41,291 bases of DNA from an uncultured Bdellovibrionales bacterium (GCA_937927435.1 CALBDW010000139.1:1-41291), one strand, 5' to 3'; positions 6,865 through 15,141 are shown, numbered from the stretch's first letter. Notes: a model not told the origin generated them from the sequence alone. Numbers and translations: made by a program.

Positions 6865-8454
6865 TCAGGCTCCGGCCTTCTGTGCGTACATACGGTCTTC
6901 GAACGCCGCTAAGGCGGCCTTAGCGCCTTCTCCCATTGCGATCACGATCTGTTTGTATGGGACGGTTGTGACGTCGCCGGCGGCGTAAATACCGGGCTCT
7001 GACGTCCGTCCTTTTTCGTCGATTTCCACTTCGCCGTAACGGTTGAGCGCCACGGTATCTTTTAGGAAAGCGCTGTTCGGCACCAAGCCGATTTGCACGA
7101 AAATCCCGTCAATCGGAAGGGTGACGACTTTGTCGGTTTGACGTTCGACATATTCAAGTGACGTCACTTTCGTTCCGTCGCCGTTGACCTTTTGCGTTTT
7201 CGCTCCCGTGATGACTCTCACGTTGGAAAGCGATTGCAGCTTATCAACCAGGATTTTATCGGCTTTCAAATGATCGTTGTATTCGATCAAAACGACGCTC
7301 TTTACGATGCCAGCGAGATCGATCGCCGCCTCCACGCCGGAGTTTCCGCCGCCGATGACCGCGACGTCTTTGCCTTTATAGAAGGGGCCGTCGCAGTGCG
7401 GACAGAACGCGACGCCGCGACCGATGTATTCTTTTTCTCCTGGAACGCCAAGTTCGCGCCATTTCGCGCCCGTCGCGATGATGACGGCGTCAGCTGTGAG
7501 ATACTCGCCGCTTTCCAGTTCGATTTTTTTGGGGGCCGAACCTTTTTCGATGCGGCGGACGCGCCGGTTTTCAAGCAGTTTAACGGGGTACGAAGCTACG
7601 TGTTTGCTGAGTTGGGCGGCGAGCTGTGTACCTTCGGTGTACGGGACGGAGATCAAATTCTCGATTCCTTTCGTTTCTTGAACCTGGCCGCCGATTTTCT
7701 CGGTGACAAGCGCGGTTTTTAGTCCTTTGCGGACACTGTAAATGGCGGCTGAAGATCCGGCAGGGCCTCCACCGACGACCAAGACGTCGAAGTGCCCGAG
7801 ATCTTTGTTGGCCGGCTCGAGGGGCTCGGCGGACTCGTCGATTCCGAACCATTCTTCCAGTTTCGCGATCAGATCCAGCATCGTGATGCGGCCCGAATGG
7901 ACGAGCTTCGATTCGACTACGAGGCTCGGCACGCCTTGGATGCCGAGAGCCTTAATTTCGTTTTGGAAATAGGCGCCGTCGAGAATTTCGTGAGTGAAGC
8001 TGCCGTGAATGAGAGCGATCTGGTTCAGGCTCTGGACGACATCCGGGCAGTTTTCGCACGAAAGAGATATGTAGCTCTTAACGTGAATATTCTTTTTCAG
8101 CCTTTTGATTCTAGCGGCCAAGGTTTCATCCGGCATTTTTCCTTTGCCGTCAGCGTTGAGGATGGCGATGACCAGCGAGGTGAACTCGTGGCCGCCGGGA
8201 ATCGCTTTAAAGATGATACCGGTTTCTTTGCCGTTGGCGACGATGCGGAACTGCGGGCTCGGAGCCGGGCTGGAACCCTCCGCGGCTCTCACTTTGACCT
8301 TCGAGCTTGTGCTCGCGACTTCCTGAAGCATTTCGACGAGCTCGCTTTGGGATTCATGGTTGCTGGGTTCATAGACGAGTTCGACGTCGTTTTCGAGCCT
8401 CTCAAACACTGAGACGAGCTGCTCTTTAATTTGGTGATCCAGGATTTGTGACAT
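6865..8454 (-). CDS. ahpF: Alkyl hydroperoxide reductase subunit F (NADH:peroxiredoxin reductase)
   Basis: AhpF passes electrons from NADH through FAD and two disulfide centres to AhpC. The 529-residue protein has the N-terminal double-thioredoxin-like domain with CENC (C133, C136). The thioredoxin-reductase-like part follows: FAD-binding VVGGGPAGSSAA near 226-237, redox-active CPHC (C351, C354) and NAD-binding VIGGGNSG near 366-373, then a C-terminal AAGDVT. Order, length and cysteine pairs match E. coli AhpF. GGAGGAG precedes the start. It lies 77 bp downstream of ahpC, with a strong hairpin between the genes. Confidence 0.95.
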   Translation of the reverse strand: MSQILDHQIKEQLVSVFERLENDVELVYEPSNHESQSELVEMLQEVASTSSKVKVRAAEGSSPAPSPQFRIVANGKETGIIFKAIPGGHEFTSLVIAILNADGKGKMPDETLAARIKRLKKNIHVKSYISLSCENCPDVVQSLNQIALIHGSFTHEILDGAYFQNEIKALGIQGVPSLVVESKLVHSGRITMLDLIAKLEEWFGIDESAEPLEPANKDLGHFDVLVVGGGPAGSSAAIYSVRKGLKTALVTEKIGGQVQETKGIENLISVPYTEGTQLAAQLSKHVASYPVKLLENRRVRRIEKGSAPKKIELESGEYLTADAVIIATGAKWRELGVPGEKEYIGRGVAFCPHCDGPFYKGKDVAVIGGGNSGVEAAIDLAGIVKSVVLIEYNDHLKADKILVDKLQSLSNVRVITGAKTQKVNGDGTKVTSLEYVERQTDKVVTLPIDGIFVQIGLVPNSAFLKDTVALNRYGEVEIDEKGRTSEPGIYAAGDVTTVPYKQIVIAMGEGAKAALAAFEDRMYAQKAGA

Positions 8455-8475
8455 CGGAACTCCTCCTTTGTGTTC

Positions 8476-8499
8476 GGGCCGCGGACAAAACCGCGGCCC
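8476..8499 (-). other. Hairpin between ahpC and ahpF
   Basis: GGGCCGCGG and CCGCGGCCC form a perfect 9-bp GC-rich stem with a 6-nt loop. No T tract follows on the minus strand, so full termination is unlikely. A structure here could protect the ahpC end of the message or reduce readthrough, giving more AhpC than AhpF, as the pathway's stoichiometry needs. That role is inference. Confidence 0.5.
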
Positions 8500-8531
8500 C
8501 TGAAAATCAACCGGCTCTCGAAATCCGCTTC

Positions 8532-9098
8532 TTAGATGCGGCCGACGAGGTCGAGACCCGGCTTGAGGGTTTTCTCACCCGGGCGCCATTTAGCCGGGCA
8601 GACTTCGTTCGGATGAGCCGCGATGAATTGAGCGGCTTGAACTTTGCGGAGCAACTCTTCGGCGTTACGGCCGATGCCGTTGTCGTGCATTTCGATGACT
8701 TTGATAAGTCCTTCAGGGTTAACAACAAACGTACCGCGGTAAGCGATACCTTCTTCCTCGATGTACACGCCGAGTGCGCGAGAGAGCGCGCCCGTCGGGT
8801 CAGCGAGCATCGGGAATTTGATTTTCTTAATCGTTTCAGAAACGTCGTGCCATGCTTTGTGCGTGAAGTGCGTGTCGGTGCTCACGCTGTAAACTTCGAC
8901 GCCGAGTTTTTGGAACTCGGGGTACATGTCGGCCATGTCGCCGAGCTCGGTCGGGCACACGAACGTGAAGTCGGCCGGATAGAAGAAGAGGATCGACCAT
9001 TTACCGAGCAAGTCTTTTTGCGTGATCGTTTTGAACTCGTTGTTGTGGAAAGCTTGGACTTTGAAGTCCGGGATCCGAGTATTGAGCAAAGTCGTCAT
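8532..9098 (-). CDS. ahpC: Alkyl hydroperoxide reductase subunit C (typical 2-Cys peroxiredoxin)
   Basis: AhpC reduces hydrogen peroxide, organic peroxides and peroxynitrite in the cytoplasm. The 188-residue protein contains FYPADFTFVCPTE with peroxidatic C48 and NEVCPAKW with resolving C167, and ends GLDLVGRI like enteric AhpC. AAGGAG lies 5-6 nt before the ATG. It is the first gene of ahpC-ahpF and is transcribed away from oxyR, whose product is the expected activator. A candidate promoter at 9161-9189 and an OxyR operator at 9211-9225 lie upstream. Confidence 0.97.
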   Translation of the reverse strand: MTTLLNTRIPDFKVQAFHNNEFKTITQKDLLGKWSILFFYPADFTFVCPTELGDMADMYPEFQKLGVEVYSVSTDTHFTHKAWHDVSETIKKIKFPMLADPTGALSRALGVYIEEEGIAYRGTFVVNPEGLIKVIEMHDNGIGRNAEELLRKVQAAQFIAAHPNEVCPAKWRPGEKTLKPGLDLVGRI

Positions 9099-9160
9099 TT
9101 TTACTCCTTTGGTTGGTTAGCGTTAGTGATTCCTTCTAACACTCGTTTGAAGACAAAGCC

Positions 9161-9189
9161 AGATTAGATCCTAAGCGACAATTAGTAAA
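9161..9189 (-). promoter_or_regulatory. Candidate ahpC promoter
   Basis: On the minus strand TTTACT (complement of 9184-9189) and TAATCT (complement of 9161-9166) are spaced by 17 bp. Both are weak matches, as expected for an activator-dependent promoter. The predicted start near 9154 puts the OxyR operator centre at about -64. A GTTAG-N9-CTAAC inverted repeat (9122-9140) falls in the leader. Confidence 0.4.
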
Positions 9190-9199
9190 ATTGATTGTT

Positions 9200-9228
9200 T
9201 TTAATTGGCGATAGATTATATCTATAAT
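9200..9228 (+). promoter_or_regulatory. Candidate oxyR promoter
   Basis: A perfect TATAAT lies at 9223-9228, with a weak TTTAAT 17 bp upstream at 9200-9205. The -10 box shares its first three bases with the OxyR operator. The predicted transcript starts near 9235, leaving about 60 nt of leader before the GTG start at 9296. Confidence 0.5.
9211..9225. promoter_or_regulatory. OxyR operator
   Basis: ATAGATTATATCTAT matches the published OxyR element ATAG-ntnnnan-CTAT at every fixed position and is a T-N11-A type LysR dyad. It lies in the 197-bp divergent ahpC/oxyR gap. It overlaps the oxyR -10 box and is upstream of the ahpC promoter, so one site could both repress oxyR and activate ahpCF. I do not see a well-conserved second element 7 bp to either side. 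Confidence 0.75.
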
Positions 9229-9295
9229 TACCCGCAGCGTATCCGGGTGGGCTCGAAGTCATTGAAATAGGGCGGAATTTCTCGGAGGAAGCGCC

Positions 9296-10255
9296 GTGAC
9301 AGGCTCGAAATTAAACTTTTCTCTCACTCAGCTCGAATATGTTCTCAGCGTTTATAAGCACGGGCATTTCGCGAAGGCCGCCGAAGCCTGCAACGTGACG
9401 CAGCCCACACTCAGCATGCAGATCTCGAAATTGGAAGAGGAACTCGGGATCGTGATATTCGACCGCTCGAAGAGACCCATTTTGCTGACGGATGTCGGCA
9501 AAAAACTGATCGAGCAGATCCAAACGGTTCTATTTGAGGCGCGTAAAATCGAGAGCATCGTTCAGGACGACAAAAAAGGTGCGAAGGCGGGGGAACTTAT
9601 TTTGGGCGTGATCCCGACGGTCGCTCCCTATCTTCTGCCGAAGCTTCTTCCGATGCTCGAAAAGAAGTTCCCGTCGATCGACCTCAAAATCATGGAGATG
9701 CAGACACAAAGTATCATCGATGCCCTGGAAGTCGATGAAATCGACGTGGGCGTTTTGGCGATTCCACTCGGGAAACCGAAGTTCCACGAAAGAGTGCTCT
9801 ACTATGAACCGTTCTTTGTTTTGTGCCAAAAAAACCACGAGTATGCACACTCGAAGAAGATCAGATATAACGCGCTGAAACTTGACGACGTGTGGTTGCT
9901 TGAAGAGGGCCACTGCCTGCGCGATCAGGTGCTGGACATCTGCTCCACGCGGAGGGCGAAAAACGTTCGCCGGCGTTACCAGTTTGAAAGCGGAAGCCTC
10001 GAAACGTTGAAGAATCTTGTCGATCGTTATGGAGGCTACACTTTACTTCCTTATCTGGCTACCGAGCGCATCGGGGAAGGCTCGAAAATCGTGAGCTTTG
10101 AGCGGCCGGTTCCCGCGCGGGAGATCGGCCTTGTTTATCGTCGGGAGCATTACAAGGGCGATCTTATCGACGCCCTCGGTGAGGCGATTCTTGAGAGCAT
10201 TCCCGAGGATCTGCGGAAAATCCGTCCCAAAGACCTCGAGGTTCTGGGAATCTAA
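9296..10255 (+). CDS. oxyR: LysR-family peroxide-sensing regulator OxyR
   Basis: A 319-residue LysR regulator with an N-terminal winged helix-turn-helix (about residues 10-65, including AKAAEACNVTQPTLS) and a periplasmic-binding-like sensor domain. The sensor contains EEGHCLRDQ with C207 and DICS with C216. The nine-residue spacing and context match C199/C208 of E. coli OxyR, which form the peroxide-induced disulfide. The start is GTG, supported by GGAGGAA 6 nt upstream. The divergent ahpC-ahpF operon and the operator between them make peroxide response the clear role. It converges on the next minus-strand gene with a 5-bp gap. Confidence 0.95.
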   Translation: MTGSKLNFSLTQLEYVLSVYKHGHFAKAAEACNVTQPTLSMQISKLEEELGIVIFDRSKRPILLTDVGKKLIEQIQTVLFEARKIESIVQDDKKGAKAGELILGVIPTVAPYLLPKLLPMLEKKFPSIDLKIMEMQTQSIIDALEVDEIDVGVLAIPLGKPKFHERVLYYEPFFVLCQKNHEYAHSKKIRYNALKLDDVWLLEEGHCLRDQVLDICSTRRAKNVRRRYQFESGSLETLKNLVDRYGGYTLLPYLATERIGEGSKIVSFERPVPAREIGLVYRREHYKGDLIDALGEAILESIPEDLRKIRPKDLEVLGI

Positions 10256-10260
10256 CTTTC

Positions 10261-10662
10261 TCAGCGGCGAACGGTGCACTTCGCGCGCTGCCAGCCGCTC
10301 GTGAAGAAATTGAGGGTTTTCGCCGAGATGTTCCCTTTATTGCTGTGGCTCATCTCGATGCGACCCAAGGACTCGAGATCAATGTCCAAGAACCAGTAGG
10401 GACCGCCGCCGATGGTGACTCTCCAGTCGAGACTGCGATACACGACTCTCGCGTCGGGAATGACGTCGACGACCTGGTTTCCTTTAAGAATTCTCACTTC
10501 AGCGGGAACGACCTGCAGTTGACGGTTCTCGAAGTCTCGAGAGTCGATGAGAACCTGAACGGTTTCCTTCGTGCTGCTGTTCAGGGAGCATGAAAACGTG
10601 TAAATCCCGGCATGGGCGGCTTGCGAAAGCAGTAATGTGAAAACAGCGATCAGCTTTTTCAT
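10261..10662 (-). CDS. Small secreted protein of unknown function
   Basis: A 133-residue protein with a clear signal peptide (MKKLIAVFTLLLSQAAHA, cleavage after residue 18) and a predicted all-beta mature part. Two cysteines are visible, one at the start (FSCSLN) and one near the end (AKCTVRR), which could form a disulfide. The ATG at 10662 is chosen over 10701 because AAGGA lies 6 nt upstream and the signal peptide starts there. I do not recognise the family. Periplasmic location is inferred from the signal peptide. Confidence 0.7.
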   Translation of the reverse strand: MKKLIAVFTLLLSQAAHAGIYTFSCSLNSSTKETVQVLIDSRDFENRQLQVVPAEVRILKGNQVVDVIPDARVVYRSLDWRVTIGGGPYWFLDIDLESLGRIEMSHSNKGNISAKTLNFFTSGWQRAKCTVRR

Positions 10663-10764
10663 AGCGAATCCTTGCCGCGACGTGAACGTTTTGGCCATCA
10701 CGACAGGATTTCAAGACGCATGCCAGGAGAAACGCTACTAAAGGGCCGCTTGTACCGCTTGAAC

Positions 10765-10799
10765 GCCGAAAATCGTCCTCCCTTCGTGGGCGTTCAGTG
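10765..10799. other. Inverted repeat downstream of trmFO
   Basis: GAACGCC and GGCGTTC form a 7-bp perfect inverted repeat with a loop of about 21 nt, placed just after the trmFO stop. No T run follows on the minus strand. It may be a weak terminator. The rest of the gap 10663-10804 shows no clear promoter. Confidence 0.3.
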
Positions 10800-10804
10800 A
10801 CAAA

Positions 10805-12238
10805 TTAGAGCGTGGACTCTTCGCTTAAGATAGCGCGGCTGGCGCGGTCGACTGCAGAATCCGATTTGACCTCCCGGCCGATTGATTTCAGCCAGCGGGT
10901 GAAAGCGGTCCGCGCGTTTTCGATCTGCATCGCGCGCTTGGTTTGCTTGTCGAGCCGACGTCCGTCCTCCGGTTCGGAGATAGGCGGCAGGTGGCCGAAG
11001 TTGATATTTGTCGGTTGAAAATGATCGATTTTGGTTTCGTCCGTGATGGCAGCAAGCAGAGAGCCCATGGCTGTTTCGCGCGGCGGGCAGATCTCGGCGA
11101 TGTTGGAAGCGTCGGGCGCGAGCCGGCCTTTTAATTTTGCGTCGACAAAGTGGGCGACCAAAAGGCCCATGCAGGTCGATTCGAAATAACCTTCAACGCC
11201 CGTAATCTGACCGGCGAAGAATAGGAGCGGATCCTTGCGGCTGGAAAGGTCGCGATTCAGTCTCTTGGGCGTATTGATGTAGAGGTTCCTGTGAATGCTT
11301 CCGAGTTTTAAGAACTCGGCGTTTTCGAGACCTGGAATCAAACGGAAGACTCGCTTTTGCTCCGGATAAGCCATTTTTGTTTGGAAGCCGACCATATTGT
11401 AGGCCGTTCCTTCTTTGTTGTCTTGGCGCAATTGAACGACGGCGAACGGCGTATTACCGGTGCGCGGGTCGCGGAGTCCTTTCGCGCTCATGGGACCGAA
11501 CCGAGGCGTAAGATCACCGCGTTCGATCATCGCTTCGATCGGCATGCAGCTTTCGAAATAAGGGATGTCCTTTTCGAAATCTTTCGGTTCGACCTTGCGG
11601 GCCGCTTTCACTTCCTGGATGAAGAAAAAGTACTCTTTCTTCGTTAGAGGGCAGTTGATGTAGTCTTTCGTGCCCTTATCCCAACGGTCGGCGCGCCAAG
11701 CGATTTCCATGTTGATCGAATCGGCCGCCACGATCGGGGCGATCGCGTCGAAGAAATAAAGAAATTCATCGCCGAAATGCTGTCGCATCGACTCGGCGAG
11801 CGAATCGTGTGTCAGGGGGCCTGTGGCGATCACCGCCGGGCGCGGGACTTCGTCGAGGTTTTGCACAAGGCGGTTTTCAACGCGGATTCGCGGATGGCTA
11901 TGCACGAGACGGGTCACATTTTCCGCGAAAATATCACGGTCCATGCCGAGAGCCTGACCGGCCGGGACGCGTGCGGCGAGCGCCGACTCAAGAATTCGCG
12001 AACCCAGTTGCTCGGCCTCCCATTTTAAAAGCCCGGGGGCCGAGGTAGCCGCAAGGCTTCCAAACGAATTGGAGCAAACTAGCTCGGCGCATCGGTCGGT
12101 TTTATGGGCTGGCGTCATCACGGCTGAGCGCATTTCCCAAATGACGACTTCATGGCCCATTTCGGCCAATTGCAGGGCGCATTCGCTACCGGCAAGGCCG
12201 GCGCCGACGATATGAATTGTATGGTTTTGGGCTGCCAT
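10805..12238 (-). CDS. trmFO: Methylenetetrahydrofolate--tRNA-(uracil-5-)-methyltransferase
   Basis: TrmFO uses methylenetetrahydrofolate and FADH2 to make 5-methyluridine at position 54 of tRNA. The protein of 477 residues opens with the FAD-binding IVGAGLAGSECALQLAE (GxGxxG at 12-17), followed by the GidA-like EMR, the CSNSFGS segment and a C-terminal FAGQITGVEGYFESTCMGLL, all characteristic of the family. ATG 12238 is preferred over TTG 12250, since the FAD motif then lies at the normal distance. No strong Shine-Dalgarno is visible. Its start lies only 15 bp from the divergent dciA start. Confidence 0.95.
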   Translation of the reverse strand: MAAQNHTIHIVGAGLAGSECALQLAEMGHEVVIWEMRSAVMTPAHKTDRCAELVCSNSFGSLAATSAPGLLKWEAEQLGSRILESALAARVPAGQALGMDRDIFAENVTRLVHSHPRIRVENRLVQNLDEVPRPAVIATGPLTHDSLAESMRQHFGDEFLYFFDAIAPIVAADSINMEIAWRADRWDKGTKDYINCPLTKKEYFFFIQEVKAARKVEPKDFEKDIPYFESCMPIEAMIERGDLTPRFGPMSAKGLRDPRTGNTPFAVVQLRQDNKEGTAYNMVGFQTKMAYPEQKRVFRLIPGLENAEFLKLGSIHRNLYINTPKRLNRDLSSRKDPLLFFAGQITGVEGYFESTCMGLLVAHFVDAKLKGRLAPDASNIAEICPPRETAMGSLLAAITDETKIDHFQPTNINFGHLPPISEPEDGRRLDKQTKRAMQIENARTAFTRWLKSIGREVKSDSAVDRASRAILSEESTL

Positions 12239-12253
12239 GCTATTCACCAACCG

Positions 12254-12619
12254 ATGAGCAAGAAATCGAGCGAAAACCGCCAGAATACCCGGCTGACCGC
12301 GGCAGCAGATGTCCTACAGGGCCTGCTGCAAAATAGCAAGTCCGCTTTGGCTGACGGCTTTCAAAGATGGCGGTTGGAGCAGCAATGGCCTTCCATTGTC
12401 GGCTCGACCATTGCGGAGCAGACGCTACCTGTCGCCTACGAGAAAGGAACTCTTTACATTTGGGTCCGTCATTCCGCATGGATGCAGCAACTTTGGTATT
12501 TCCGTGAACCCATCAAAGACAAAGTGAACGAACACTTGGGAAAAAATTGGGTTCAGCAGGTGAAGTTCACGTTGAGTCGCAGAGCCGCGACGACAGATTT
12601 AAAAGATCCTCACGATTGA
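12254..12619 (+). CDS. dciA: DciA-family (DUF721) replicative helicase loader/regulator
   Basis: A 121-residue protein with the DUF721/DciA core. RWRLEQQWPSIVG is the typical entry to the domain, and GTLYIWVRHSAWMQQLWYFR followed by a short tail is the beta-strand and helix part. DciA is the ancestral bacterial protein that interacts with DnaB helicase at initiation. The ATG at 12254 is used; upstream in-frame codons extend into trmFO and add unconserved sequence. No Shine-Dalgarno is visible, and a weak TTGTAT-N18-TATTCA promoter pair just upstream would give a nearly leaderless message. Its 3' end overlaps the convergent LytM-like gene by 53 bp. Confidence 0.85.
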   Translation: MSKKSSENRQNTRLTAAADVLQGLLQNSKSALADGFQRWRLEQQWPSIVGSTIAEQTLPVAYEKGTLYIWVRHSAWMQQLWYFREPIKDKVNEHLGKNWVQQVKFTLSRRAATTDLKDPHD

Positions 12620-13541
12620 CTTCCCCATGTCCTCCCGATCCGTTCATGATAGCCTGCCAATATGGCGGAGTCGTCTGGCGAGGAGGCGCAAGCGGGACGT
12701 GTCCGATCGTTTGCCCCGTGGTCACACGGCCATCTTTAGGAAGCCTGAGTTCTTTAATTCCCCAATAGCGGGTGAAAAGTCCGCCGCCATGGTAGATTAC
12801 GACGGTTTTTTCACTTTCGCTTTGTGGGCTTGTATAGACCACTTCGCCAGGCCCCGCGGCGGAAATCTTTCCTAAACGCTGGTTGCGCCGGGACCGAAGG
12901 GGATCAATCGCAAGAGGCTCTACCACCGGCTGCCGCCAGCAACGCAAACGCATTTTGCCGTCAAATCGATTATAGATGCTTGCTTCTTCCGCGGAGATCG
13001 GGGGCGGGGAAAGGGGCTTAAAGGTATCGCTTCGCGCGGATTTTTCTTCAAGTTCGGCAGGGTCCGCCTCGCGAACTTTGATTCGTCCGACGACGACCGG
13101 AAAGACTGGATTCTCCAGTCGGGGAAGCAGAACTTTCAGTCTCGCGTACGGGTCGTCGTGTAAAAGATCGAAACTGATTTCAAAACCAAACGGCTTTATG
13201 GCCGCTGCGACGTAGAGGGGCGTTTTGCCGTCGACGAATCCGAGCGGGCGACCTGAAGTCATCGGGATCATGTTCCCGTTTTCACCGGCCGGTATGGTGA
13301 GCAGTTCTCCAACTTCAAGAGACTCGGGTAACGCAACAGGAGGAGTTTGGAAGCTCGGGCGGCCGATCCGGAACGACGGGAATGAAAATCCCACCAAGAC
13401 CGTCACGAGGATGAGAACCGTTTTCAGAGACCGGCATGAGGACTTCTTTTTTCTTACGGGCGCAAATTGGCTATCGTGATGCGCGAGCTGAAGCGAGAAA
13501 AGGCGAGTCGATGTTTGTACGTAGCCGTTTTTTTTCCGCAT
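12567..13541 (-). CDS. Membrane-anchored degenerate LytM/M23-like protein of the lipid-transport operon
   Basis: A 324-residue protein with a short cytoplasmic N-terminus, one membrane segment (about 40-56) and a periplasmic part. Residues ~205-300 resemble an M23/LytM fold: AID near 211-213, GPGEVVYTS, VVIYHGGGLFTRYWG (247-261) and GRVTTGQTIGHV align with the usual strands. The metal-binding HxxxD histidine and the HLHFE motif are missing (PPYWQAIMN stands where the latter should be), so it should not be an active peptidase. It follows mlaD with 7 bp between stop and start and overlaps dciA tail to tail. I infer a scaffolding role, as in other catalytically dead LytM proteins. Confidence 0.65.
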   Translation of the reverse strand: MRKKNGYVQTSTRLFSLQLAHHDSQFAPVRKKKSSCRSLKTVLILVTVLVGFSFPSFRIGRPSFQTPPVALPESLEVGELLTIPAGENGNMIPMTSGRPLGFVDGKTPLYVAAAIKPFGFEISFDLLHDDPYARLKVLLPRLENPVFPVVVGRIKVREADPAELEEKSARSDTFKPLSPPPISAEEASIYNRFDGKMRLRCWRQPVVEPLAIDPLRSRRNQRLGKISAAGPGEVVYTSPQSESEKTVVIYHGGGLFTRYWGIKELRLPKDGRVTTGQTIGHVPLAPPRQTTPPYWQAIMNGSGGHGEVNREDLLNLSSRLCDST

Positions 13542-13548
13542 TTCCCTT

Positions 13549-14388
13549 TCAATCGGTCCTGACGTTATACGTTTCAGCGTCGCTTCTCTGAATGGTCTCG
13601 CGAAGAATGCTCTTCATATAGTTGTTCTGGGGAGAGCCACCGAGAAACGACTTCAATCTTTGATGAATACTCGGGTCATTTATGAGTTGGCCGAGGGTAC
13701 CCTGGCCCTCATCAATTTTTTCCATGATGTTGGAAAGTCTGACAAGCGCGTTTCTCAGTTTTTTGTTTTCGGGGATCTGATCCCGCACTTCGGCCAGAAG
13801 GACGTCCAACGTCGCCAGTGTCGTATTCAATTTCTTCGCGGCTTCACTTAAGTTTTGGGCTGCGTCGGCCGCGCGGCCGTCGGCGTTCAGGCTCGCCACG
13901 AGAATGTGCATTTCTTTGACGAGATCGATGACACGGGCGATTCCGTCGTTACGATCGGTGATCATCTTCATGAAATCGGTTTCGCGGGCTTCGATCAACG
14001 CGCCGTTGGGTAGCGGGTTCCCCTTGGGATCGCCGGGCTGAAGGTAGATGTATTTGTCGCCGAGCGCGCCCTGCGTGCGGATTTCGGCGGTGGTCCCTTC
14101 GACCAGCCGCTTTTGGTATTTCTGGTTGATCTTGAGGACGACGTTGAGAGCGTTTTGATCCGGTAAAAAGTCGATCGATTCGACGTTTCCGACGGGTATC
14201 CCGGCGAGGCTGACGACGCTGCCCGGGAAAAGCCCCTGTACCTCGGAAAAATGCGCATGAAGGCGGATGTAGCGGCTGAAAACCGCTTTGTCGCGGCCGA
14301 TGAGCAGGAGGGAAACCATAAAGACCAGAAGCCCGGCGCTGATAAAGAGACCGACTTTGTATTGCAGGTTGACGGAATGATTTTCCAT
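13549..14388 (-). CDS. mlaD: MCE-domain lipid-binding protein, MlaD-like
   Basis: A 279-residue protein with an N-terminal membrane anchor (about 12-26) and a single MCE domain. The domain contains FSEVQGLFPGSVVSLAGIPV and the later GALGDKYIYLQPG, which ends the MCE barrel. The C-terminal ~130 residues are predominantly helical and likely form a coiled or pore-extending region. MlaD-type proteins form hexamers on the periplasmic face of MlaFE and pass phospholipids across the envelope. The ATG is 10 bp after the mlaF stop. Assignment to the Mla group rather than another MCE system is by its partners. Confidence 0.88.
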   Translation of the reverse strand: MENHSVNLQYKVGLFISAGLLVFMVSLLLIGRDKAVFSRYIRLHAHFSEVQGLFPGSVVSLAGIPVGNVESIDFLPDQNALNVVLKINQKYQKRLVEGTTAEIRTQGALGDKYIYLQPGDPKGNPLPNGALIEARETDFMKMITDRNDGIARVIDLVKEMHILVASLNADGRAADAAQNLSEAAKKLNTTLATLDVLLAEVRDQIPENKKLRNALVRLSNIMEKIDEGQGTLGQLINDPSIHQRLKSFLGGSPQNNYMKSILRETIQRSDAETYNVRTD

Positions 14389-14398
14389 CGCGTTCTCC

Positions 14399-15136
14399 TT
14401 ACGGTTCTTCGCCTCGAACGAAGCGGCTGAGGGGATTATCCGGCCCTTGAGATTCGAATTCTTCTCGCGTACCGATCGCTTCGATACGCCCGTTCCGAAG
14501 CAGGGCGATCCGGTCGCACACGGCGAAGGCGCTCGGCATGTCGTGGGTGACGAAAATGGAGGTCACTCCGCGTGTCTTCAGCCTCAAAATCATTTCTTGA
14601 ATGCGCAAAGTATTATAGGGATCAAGACCCGCGGTCGGTTCGTCGTAAAGGACGATCTTGGGCTGCAAAATGATCGAACGCGCAAGCCCCACGCGTTTCT
14701 GCATCCCCCCGGAAAGGTTGGCCGGCATGACGTGGTCGTTACCTTCAAGATCGAACTCTGCCAGTTGGGCGTGGATGCGCGCGCGTATCTCTTCCTCGCT
14801 CAGGTTGGTATGCGCCCGAAGCGGATACGCGAGGTTTTCGAAAACGGTCATTGAGTCGAACAAGGCGCCGTTCTGGAAAACGTAGGCGACCTTCTTGCGG
14901 ATTTCGACCAGCTCAGACTCGCTCATCGTTCCGACGTCCTGTCCTTCAACGAGAATGCGCCCGCCGTCGGGCTTTTCAAGTCCGATCAGGCTGCGAAGAA
15001 TGACGGACTTGCCGCACCCGGACCCGCCGAGAAGACCGAGACATTCCCCTTCGTGGACGGTGAAGGACACGTCGCGATGCACCTGCTTCGATCCGAATCG
15101 CTTTTGGAAGTTTTGAAACTCGATGACCGCTGCCAT
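14399..15136 (-). CDS. mlaF: Lipid-transport ABC ATPase, MlaF-like
   Basis: A 245-residue ABC ATPase. Walker A is GGSGCGKS (37-44), the Q-loop FQN lies near 87-89, the signature is LSGGMQKR (141-148), Walker B ends IVLYDEPTAGLDP, and the H-loop is VTHDM. The GGM variant of the signature is typical of MlaF. It drives phospholipid movement by the MlaE permease encoded 5 bp upstream. The start follows the mlaE stop closely, in agreement with coupled translation. Confidence 0.92.
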   Translation of the reverse strand: MAAVIEFQNFQKRFGSKQVHRDVSFTVHEGECLGLLGGSGCGKSVILRSLIGLEKPDGGRILVEGQDVGTMSESELVEIRKKVAYVFQNGALFDSMTVFENLAYPLRAHTNLSEEEIRARIHAQLAEFDLEGNDHVMPANLSGGMQKRVGLARSIILQPKIVLYDEPTAGLDPYNTLRIQEMILRLKTRGVTSIFVTHDMPSAFAVCDRIALLRNGRIEAIGTREEFESQGPDNPLSRFVRGEEP

Positions 15137-15141
15137 ATCCT

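Noticed and set aside
12567..13541. Active M23 endopeptidase
   Set aside because: The metal-binding histidines, including the HxH motif, are absent.
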